Below are positions 1-4,777 of a stretch of DNA of 5,391 nt, in pieces (the stretch's first letter is position 1; every line of letters begins with the position of its first letter). The notes below the pieces were generated by a model. That model was not told where the DNA came from, ran no database searches, and worked only from the letters and a program-made list of their open reading frames with translations. The stretch lies in contig CALMOO010000389.1 in NCBI GenBank assembly GCA_937871705.1, forward strand, positions 1-5,391, in the 5' to 3' direction. A program made the translations under genes and the position numbers. Source of the DNA: an uncultured Hymenobacter sp. (GTDB lineage: Bacteria > Bacteroidota > Bacteroidia > Cytophagales > Hymenobacteraceae).

Positions 1-1
1 G

Positions 2-25
2 AGAGTCGGTCGCCGCCAACTTTAG
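2..25 (+). CDS. possible C-terminal end of an upstream gene (partial)
   Basis: One frame reads Arg-Val-Gly-Arg-Arg-Gln-Leu and then TAG at 23-25, four bases before a strong hairpin that would terminate it. The base composition here is GC-rich, like the right-hand genes and unlike the AT-rich DNA that follows. Only seven codons are visible, so neither family nor function can be named. The case rests on the stop codon being placed just before the terminator. Another forward frame stays open from base 1 to 243, but it runs through the terminator and into AT-rich DNA, so it is less likely to be the real one. Confidence 0.25.
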   Translation, partial: RVGRRQL

Positions 26-28
26 TCC

Positions 29-79
29 GCACGCCCCCTGCCCCGCCCGCTTTGCCCAGCGGCCCGGCAGGGGGCGTGC
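29..79 (+). terminator. strong GC-rich hairpin, probable intrinsic terminator
   Basis: A perfect 14-bp inverted repeat pairs 29-42 with 66-79 (GCACGCCCCCTGCC with GGCAGGGGGCGTGC). A smaller 5-bp stem nests inside it, pairing 47-51 with 58-62 around a 6-base loop. A weak T-rich tail (TCGTTTATCC) follows at 80-89. The position, right after a possible stop codon and before an AT-rich gene-free stretch, fits the end of the upstream transcript. The tail is poor for a classical terminator. The 5' arm also contains CCCTGCCC (36-43), the reverse orientation of the GGGNAGGG motif described for the operon. Confidence 0.65.
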
Positions 80-467
80 TCGTTTATCCATACTCGCACA
101 TTCTTGTTATAACGCAGAACCTAACTATATTCTGCAAGCGGATACAGTTCAGCTTAGGTAAGATAGTAGGAACAAACCCTTTATTCACCCACTTGGCAAG
201 GCGTTGCTTACGCGGTACATATCTAATTATCTACGGTATTTAGTTTGTTACATTGTCAGTAACGTAACTACCTGAGACTAATAAATGCTATGGGGCCAAG
301 CCATATCTTGAACTAGAAGCGGGTGCGCTTTAACTATCACTGGTTTCATAAGACAAGTCTCAAAACATTGAGCTAACGAATAGCTGGTTCTTGTTAAATG
401 CGCGGTAAGTTCTAGCATACTAGCTAGCGGACCCTGCTCTGAATGAATACTTTGATAAGCGGTTCGA

Positions 468-484
468 ATATTAGTTGCTAATAT
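468..484. repeat. perfect 7-bp inverted repeat, possible operator or leader hairpin
   Basis: ATATTAG at 468-474 and CTAATAT at 478-484 are exact reverse complements separated by TTG. The element lies 64 bp upstream of the first operon gene and directly borders the most AT-rich part of the region. As DNA it has the size and symmetry of a dimeric repressor's operator. As RNA it would be a weak A/U stem with a tight loop. It has no T tract and so is a poor terminator. Which of these it is, if any, cannot be told from the sequence. Confidence 0.35.
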
Positions 485-548
485 CATTGAATAAACTAGG
501 TATTTTTACTGTTATTAAATAAGACAATGATACAGGCAAATTAAATAG
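485..548 (+). promoter_or_regulatory. very AT-rich probable promoter and 5' leader of the operon
   Basis: Only about one base in four is G or C, the lowest in the window, and the segment ends directly at the ATG of the first gene. TATTTTTA at 501-508 matches the Bacteroidota -7 box TAnnTTTG except for its last base, and would give a leader of roughly 35 bases. A sigma70-like alternative is TTGAAT at 487-492 with TGTTAT at 510-515, 17 bases apart. Neither is a strong match, so no exact start point is claimed. There is no Shine-Dalgarno sequence. The A-rich AAATTAAATAG just before the ATG is the kind of unstructured leader common in this phylum. Confidence 0.4.
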
Positions 549-2627
549 ATGATGCAGTTATTAAATCCAGGATTCTTGTGGGGATTGTTAACTGTTGGTG
601 TTCCAATTGCAATTCATCTACTGCAGTTGCGTCAACCTAAACGGGTATTATTTACTAATACTGGGTTTATTCGGGAGGTAGAGTTGACTACTATGCGTAG
701 GCGGTACTTACAAGAGCTACTTGTATTGCTGATGCGGGTATTAGCAGTAACGCTTTTGGTATTGATGTTCGCCCAGCCTTTTATTCCTGCAAAGCAGGCT
801 GATGCGAAAACGGAAGGAAGTGATTATGTAGAAGTCTTAGTAGATAGCTCCCCTAGTATGCGGGTGCAGGGCACGGTAGGGGAAAATTTGCTACAAGAAG
901 CGACAACTGGTGCGCAGGCTCTTGGTAAGAGCTATGGACCAAATGGTAGATTTTACTTAATCAACCGTAATGGAGGCGCACTGACAGTAGCAGCTTACAA
1001 CCAACAACTACTTGCCAATCAGTATATAAATAAGGAGGGTGCGGGTTGGGGAGGAGCACCCATGCGCAGGTTACTGCAGAGTAAGTCGCATCAACCACTC
1101 TATGTGTTTTCTGACTTTCAGAAAAGTGAGCATGGGGCAGAACTGCTTAAAAATGCTTCAGGCTATAAAAAGGTAGTATTAGTGCCCCAAGTGGCACGCC
1201 CCACTGGTAAGGTGTATGTTGATAGCGTGTGGGTGGAAGATGCCTTTATGAGGGTACGCACAAATATGGGATTGCACGTCCGTTTAAGAAATGGAGGTAT
1301 TGAACCGGTGGCGGACTGCCCGGTAAAAGTAATGCTGGGAGAAAAGCAGGTGGCAGCCTTGCGAATAGCAGTGGGGGTAGGGCAGACTAGTATTGTAGTA
1401 GTGCAGATTCAATTGCCCAACTCGGAACAGGCGCTAGGCAGAGTAGTGGTGGAGGGTACGCCTGTTGCTGCTGATAATACCTATTATTTCACTTTGCAGC
1501 CAACGGCAGCAATACGGGTGATGGAAATAGGAAACGCTGAGCCGATGGCACGCCAAGCTTATGCTAATGAACCGTTGTTCACCTATGCTTTTGCAAAGAT
1601 GCAAGAGGTAGATTATAGCCAGTTGAGACGCGCTAATCTGGTATTGCTAAGTGAATTGGTGCAGGTAGATGCTGGTCTACGGCAGGCGTTAGTAGCAGTG
1701 GTGCATCAGGGGGGTAGCGTAGTAGTGGTGCCCTCGAGCAAGGTAGCGGCGCGGGAGTCCTACCATCAGCTATTTCGGGCACTAGTAGTAGGCGGTGAGC
1801 AGTGGAACACAGTAGCTACAGCACAACCTGTGTTGCAAGGAGTAGCGATGCCAAGCGGCAAAAACCCGTTTTTTAAAGACGTGTTTGGGGCGCAGCCTCG
1901 GCAGGTAGCTATGCCGCAAGCAGCGCCAGTGCTAAGCTGGGGCCGCAATGGTTCGGATATTCTGCGGCTGCAAGATGGTGACAGCTACTTAACCGAATTC
2001 GGAAGTAGTAGTGGTCGGCTTTATGTATTTGCCGCGCCGTTTGACAAAGCTTATTCAGATTTTACAACTCACGCGCTATTCGTGCCTGTGTTGTACCGTG
2101 TGGCTATGCTTAGCTATCATACCGACCAGCAACTAGCTTACCGACTAGCTACGCCAACCATAGTAGTGGATGTACCGCCCGCGCTAGGCCCGCAGCCACT
2201 GAAAGAGGAAGCAGGCTTTAGACTGGTACAAGACAGTGCGATTTTTGTGCCTGCGCAACGCATACAGGGCCAAGAAGCACACTTAGATGTACCCGCCGAA
2301 ATGACCAAGCCAGGCTTCTACCAAGTACGCCAAGGTACTAAGCTCGTAACAACAGTGGCGTTTAATACAGGCTCGCGCGAGTCAGAACTGGCAGCTTACT
2401 CTGCGGCTGAGCTACGCGAACTTATTGGCCCTAACCGGCCCAATATCCAAGTACTAGAAAATGGAGCGAAGCCGGAAGTGCTGGCCCATTACCAAGCAGC
2501 GCAGACTGGCCAACCTTTGTGGCGCTACTGCTTGCTGTTGGCTTTGGTCTGCTTATTAGCAGAGGCACTGTTACTGCGGTTTAGGCAGCCGAAAGTGCCT
2601 GCGAGTGGGCGAGTCTTGGTGGCATAA
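549..2627 (+). CDS. BatA-type (aerotolerance regulator N-terminal) vWA-like membrane protein
   Basis: This 692-residue protein belongs to the stand-alone BatA-like family of Bacteroidota. The N-terminus (LNPGFLWGLL, then HLLQLRQPKRVLF to residue 35) is the BatA N-terminal signature, with membrane segments at about 8-25 and 56-79. A von Willebrand A-like region follows, with an intact DxSxS MIDAS motif (D99, S101, S103) and a later SDFQ at 188-191. Residues of about 220-315 look like an Ig/CARDB-type beta domain. Residues 322-400 and beyond resemble a class I amidotransferase-like fold without an obvious catalytic Cys. A final membrane helix lies at about 657-677. The large middle part is therefore probably periplasmic. 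The family is linked by name to oxygen tolerance, but its biochemical role is unknown. It heads the operon, 57 bp before the next gene. Start: adjacent ATGs at 549 and 552; the first is used. Codon use is more AT-rich in its first third. Confidence 0.92.
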   Translation: MMQLLNPGFLWGLLTVGVPIAIHLLQLRQPKRVLFTNTGFIREVELTTMRRRYLQELLVLLMRVLAVTLLVLMFAQPFIPAKQADAKTEGSDYVEVLVDSSPSMRVQGTVGENLLQEATTGAQALGKSYGPNGRFYLINRNGGALTVAAYNQQLLANQYINKEGAGWGGAPMRRLLQSKSHQPLYVFSDFQKSEHGAELLKNASGYKKVVLVPQVARPTGKVYVDSVWVEDAFMRVRTNMGLHVRLRNGGIEPVADCPVKVMLGEKQVAALRIAVGVGQTSIVVVQIQLPNSEQALGRVVVEGTPVAADNTYYFTLQPTAAIRVMEIGNAEPMARQAYANEPLFTYAFAKMQEVDYSQLRRANLVLLSELVQVDAGLRQALVAVVHQGGSVVVVPSSKVAARESYHQLFRALVVGGEQWNTVATAQPVLQGVAMPSGKNPFFKDVFGAQPRQVAMPQAAPVLSWGRNGSDILRLQDGDSYLTEFGSSSGRLYVFAAPFDKAYSDFTTHALFVPVLYRVAMLSYHTDQQLAYRLATPTIVVDVPPALGPQPLKEEAGFRLVQDSAIFVPAQRIQGQEAHLDVPAEMTKPGFYQVRQGTKLVTTVAFNTGSRESELAAYSAAELRELIGPNRPNIQVLENGAKPEVLAHYQAAQTGQPLWRYCLLLALVCLLAEALLLRFRQPKVPASGRVLVA
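1373..1382 (+). repeat. KOPS-like GGGGGTAGGG, copy 1
   Basis: Lies in the BatA-like gene and encodes Gly-Val-Gly 276-278 as GGG-GTA-GGG. The core GGGTAGGG is at 1375-1382 and fits the E. coli KOPS consensus GGGNAGGG. Confidence 0.4.
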
Positions 2628-2667
2628 GCTGGCCGAGCACATGGGCAAGGGTTGTATCTTGCCAGCT
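2627..2667 (+). other. intercistronic inverted repeats that exclude each other
   Basis: AGCTGGC at 2627-2633 can pair with GCCAGCT at 2661-2667 (7 bp). GGCAAG at 2644-2649 can pair with CTTGCC at 2658-2663 (6 bp, 8-base loop). Both stems use bases 2661-2663, so only one can form at a time. The element fills most of the gap between the BatA-like gene and the first DUF4199 gene. It has no T tract, so full termination is unlikely; mRNA processing, stabilisation or translational control is possible. Confidence 0.35.
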
Positions 2668-2684
2668 AGTAAGTGGATACAATC

Positions 2685-3242
2685 ATGTTGCCTACAAATA
2701 CATCGCCTCTAGGCGAAGACAAGCCTTCTACCTCCGCAGTGGCTGGGCGGTTGGCGCTACGCTTCGGAGTGGGGGTAGGGATATGGTGTTCGCTGTGGCT
2801 GCTTGTTTTACAACTAACTGGTAATAACCCATTTGGACCTAAGCAGTTGCTAGGCCAACTCCTAGTGCCATTGGCAGTGGTGGGTAGCCAGTGGGCAATG
2901 CGGCGGGCAGTAGCACCCAGGCTGCCGGGGGCAGGGCGCTCATTAGCGGTAGGTGGGCTGACAGGCTTGCTGGCGGCAACTATGGCGGCCGGCAGTGTGT
3001 GGGGCTTGGCACATGGCGTCGACAACGCAGCTTTGATGCGTAATCGGGCCGAAATGGTAGAAATAACCCGCGTGCAGCACGAATTGACGCCTAAGCAGCG
3101 GCGCAATGCTCAGCAGGAAGCACAAGAGCTGCAGCGAGCGTCGTCGCTTTCAATTAGTGACTTGGTAGTTGCTACTTTTACCAGAGTGCTGCTACTTGGG
3201 ATGGTGGTTGGGTTGCCTAGTGGCATCTTTTTTCGGAAATGA
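2685..3242 (+). CDS. divergent DUF4199-family membrane protein
   Basis: This 185-residue protein has four predicted membrane helices at about 26-44, 53-70, 88-108 and 160-182. The first helix and its end (RFGVGVGIW through LTGNNPFG) match the start of DUF4199 proteins, where an aromatic/Gly-rich helix closes with a GNNPFG-like turn. A charged stretch, largely Glu/Gln/Arg (about 118-152), sits between helices 3 and 4, where the family has an amphipathic loop. The function of DUF4199 is unknown. It is followed 40 bp later by a second, more typical member, so the two may be tandem paralogues or partner subunits. Start: ATG at 2685 is preferred; an in-frame GTG at 2673 would add four residues. 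The family call is less secure than for the next gene, because the middle diverges and the C-terminus lacks the usual PEFE-like ending. Confidence 0.78.
   Translation: MLPTNTSPLGEDKPSTSAVAGRLALRFGVGVGIWCSLWLLVLQLTGNNPFGPKQLLGQLLVPLAVVGSQWAMRRAVAPRLPGAGRSLAVGGLTGLLAATMAAGSVWGLAHGVDNAALMRNRAEMVEITRVQHELTPKQRRNAQQEAQELQRASSLSISDLVVATFTRVLLLGMVVGLPSGIFFRK
2771..2780 (+). repeat. KOPS-like GGGGGTAGGG, copy 2
   Basis: Encodes Gly30-Val31-Gly32 in the first membrane helix of the divergent DUF4199 protein, again as GGG-GTA-GGG. Core at 2773-2780. Confidence 0.4.
2927..2936 (+). repeat. KOPS-like GGGGGCAGGG, copy 3
   Basis: Variant with C at the free position; it encodes Gly82-Ala83-Gly84 as GGG-GCA-GGG, in a loop before helix 3 of the same protein. 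Because the encoded tripeptide differs from the other copies, protein sequence alone does not explain the shared DNA word. Core at 2929-2936. Confidence 0.4.
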
Positions 3243-3282
3243 TGGAAAGCAAATCACGCGTTTAACCTTCTACCTGAATCCC

Positions 3283-3810
3283 ATGGAAACTTCTGCACCT
3301 GCCACCGTTCAACCAACAACTGTAGGGTTGCGCTACGGAGTATTAACTGGCTTGGTTAGTATTATCATTTCCTTTTGCTTGAATGTGAGCCATTTAGAGC
3401 AGACGCCGGCCAAGTGGCTGACGATGATAGTCCTGATTGTGGGTACCGTGCTGGCCCAAAAGTTTTTCCGCCAAGCCAATGACGGCTTTATGAGCTATGG
3501 CCAGGGGCTGGGGGTAGGGATGGTGCTGGCGGGTGTCTCATCGGTGCTTGGCGCCGTTTTCTCTTACCTATATGTCACGGTTATTGACCCTGATATGACA
3601 GCGCGGATATTAGAGAAGGTCCGAGCCGACATGGAGGCGAAGGGTACAATGACTGACGCTCAGATTGAACAGGCTATGCACTGGACAGCCATATTTACAC
3701 AAGGCCCGGCATTAGCTGGGTTGGCCTCGGTAATCGGCCTATTGACTGGGCTGCTGGTGTCGCTGATAACCGCGGCAATTCTTAAAAATCCAAAACCTGA
3801 ATTTGAATAA
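3283..3810 (+). CDS. DUF4199 domain membrane protein
   Basis: A 175-residue protein with the full DUF4199 layout: GLRYGVLTGLVSIII (helix 1, about 15-34), helix 2 at 43-60, a loop ending NDGFMSYGQGLGVG (67-79) that leads into helix 3 (about 78-100), a charged amphipathic segment after IDP (101-138), helix 4 at 142-168, and a basic/acidic tail LKNPKPEFE. All these blocks are typical of the family, and the length is normal. Function is unknown; the protein should lie in the cytoplasmic membrane. The open frame extends upstream to 3169, but that part overlaps the previous gene and has no family similarity, so ATG at 3283 is the start. The end overlaps the glycosyltransferase start (TTG at 3803), suggesting translational coupling. 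Family assignment is firm; role is not. Confidence 0.92.
   Translation: METSAPATVQPTTVGLRYGVLTGLVSIIISFCLNVSHLEQTPAKWLTMIVLIVGTVLAQKFFRQANDGFMSYGQGLGVGMVLAGVSSVLGAVFSYLYVTVIDPDMTARILEKVRADMEAKGTMTDAQIEQAMHWTAIFTQGPALAGLASVIGLLTGLLVSLITAAILKNPKPEFE
3510..3519 (+). repeat. KOPS-like GGGGGTAGGG, copy 4
   Basis: Encodes Gly77-Val78-Gly79 in the conserved SYGQGLGVG block of the canonical DUF4199 protein. Core at 3512-3519. Confidence 0.4.
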
Positions 3811-4777
3811 GCCGGCTAATTTCCCGGTGGAAATATCCATCGTTATTCCCTTGCTGAATGAGGCAGAATCACTGCCGGAACTGACGCGCTGGATACAGCG
3901 CGTGCTCACGGCACGAGGGCTGTCGTACGAAGTAATTCTGATTGATGACGGCTCGACTGATGACTCGTGGGCAGTAATTGAGGAGCTATCGGGGCACGAT
4001 ATGGCCTTGCGCGGCATCCGCTTTAATCGTAACTACGGCAAATCGGCCGCACTGAACGTGGGTTTTGGCGCAGCTCGGGGTAGAGTGGTGTGCACCATGG
4101 ATGCCGACCTGCAGGATTCGCCCGAGGAGCTTCCCGAGTTGTACCGCATGATTACCGAAGACCACTACGACCTAGTGAGCGGCTGGAAGCAGAAGCGTTA
4201 CGACCCCTTATCGAAAACCATTCCGACTAAGCTGTTTAATGGCGCAACGCGCTGGATTTCGGGCATTCCGCTGCACGATTTTAACTGCGGGCTAAAGGCG
4301 TATGACCAGCGGGTAGTGAAGTCGATAGAAGTGTACGGCGAGATGCACCGATACATTCCGGTTATTGCTAAGTGGAACGGTTTCAAGAAGATAGGCGAGA
4401 AGGTGGTGCAGCACCAAGAGCGCAAGTATGGAATAACCAAGTTCGGGCTGGAGCGCTTCGTCTACGGGTTTCTGGACTTAGCCAGCATCACGTTTGTGAG
4501 CCGGTTTCGGCGGCGGCCCATGCACTTTTTTGGCACGCTGGGCTCGCTCTCGTTCCTGATAGGCATGGTGCTTACGCTGTGGCTGACGGGCGAGAAGGTG
4601 TATTTGTCGCTGCACAATCTGCGGGCGCGTAATGTAACCGACCAGCCGTTGTTTTTTCTGTCGCTGGTAGCCGTTATTATTGGCGTGCAGCTTTTTTTGG
4701 CGGGTTTTCTGGCCGAGATGGTGCAGCTAAATGGCCCGCGCCGCAATGACTATCTGGTGCGAGAAACCATCCGATGA
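3803..4777 (+). CDS. family 2 glycosyltransferase, polyprenyl-phosphate sugar transferase type (DPM1/GtrB-like)
   Basis: This 324-residue GT2 enzyme should transfer a sugar from a nucleotide donor to polyprenyl phosphate on the cytoplasmic face of the membrane. The GT-A domain shows the nucleotide-binding start ISIVIPLLNE (11-20), DDGSTDDS (48-55), NYGKSAALNVGF (77-88) and the metal-binding DAD within MDADLQDSPEE (99-109). CGLKAY (162-167), HRYIP (182-186) and KYGITKF (208-214) are typical of the DPM/GtrB group. Two C-terminal membrane helices follow at about 242-268 and 282-306, also as in GtrB. No ATG start is available. TTG at 3803 overlaps the previous stop by 8 bp; GTG at 3827 would begin right at the conserved domain and is a real alternative. 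The stop overlaps the next start (ATGA). The sugar cannot be read from the sequence; mannose, glucose or a derivative are all possible. Confidence 0.94.
   Translation: MNKPANFPVEISIVIPLLNEAESLPELTRWIQRVLTARGLSYEVILIDDGSTDDSWAVIEELSGHDMALRGIRFNRNYGKSAALNVGFGAARGRVVCTMDADLQDSPEELPELYRMITEDHYDLVSGWKQKRYDPLSKTIPTKLFNGATRWISGIPLHDFNCGLKAYDQRVVKSIEVYGEMHRYIPVIAKWNGFKKIGEKVVQHQERKYGITKFGLERFVYGFLDLASITFVSRFRRRPMHFFGTLGSLSFLIGMVLTLWLTGEKVYLSLHNLRARNVTDQPLFFLSLVAVIIGVQLFLAGFLAEMVQLNGPRRNDYLVRETIR

Larger units (their letters stand above)
80..548. other. AT-rich intergenic region with small hairpins, no convincing gene
   Basis: About 470 bp separate the terminator from the first operon gene. The stretch is clearly more AT-rich than the rest of the window (38% GC in 241-300, 23% in 481-540). 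Visible structures are the 8-base palindrome GTTATAAC at 106-113; a 6-bp stem 114-119/130-135; a bulged stem pairing 235-238, 243-245 and 247-251 with 269-272, 266-268 and 259-263; a 5-bp stem 359-363/368-372; and a 5-bp stem 371-375/381-385. A 63-codon forward ORF (52-243) begins inside the terminator and is not credible. A 69-codon minus-strand ORF (278-487) is possible but matches no family I recognise. I see no tRNA, rRNA, tmRNA, SRP RNA, transposase or CRISPR repeat here. Likely content is the operon's promoter and 5' leader, perhaps with a small RNA or decayed sequence. Confidence 0.6.

Noticed and set aside
52..243. 63-codon forward ORF
   Set aside because: It begins inside the terminator hairpin and runs through AT-rich DNA; the frame is open from base 1 only by chance, and the product resembles no family I know.
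461..469. GGTTCGAAT, resembling a tRNA T-loop
   Set aside because: The flanking bases cannot form a 5-bp T stem (AGCGG would face ATTAG), and no anticodon or acceptor stem can be drawn around it, so it is not a tRNA and probably not a tRNA remnant.
2666..3106. 146-codon minus-strand ORF opposite the first DUF4199 gene
   Set aside because: It lies entirely antisense to a gene with a clear membrane-protein pattern; its Cys, Arg and Pro-rich product is typical of a shadow frame.
3169..3282. Upstream extension of the second DUF4199 gene
   Set aside because: The extra 38 residues overlap the preceding gene in another frame, have no family similarity, and would precede a normal-length domain that has its own ATG.
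4372..4632. 86-codon forward ORF inside the GT2 gene
   Set aside because: It is out of frame within a strongly conserved enzyme and has no recognisable features.
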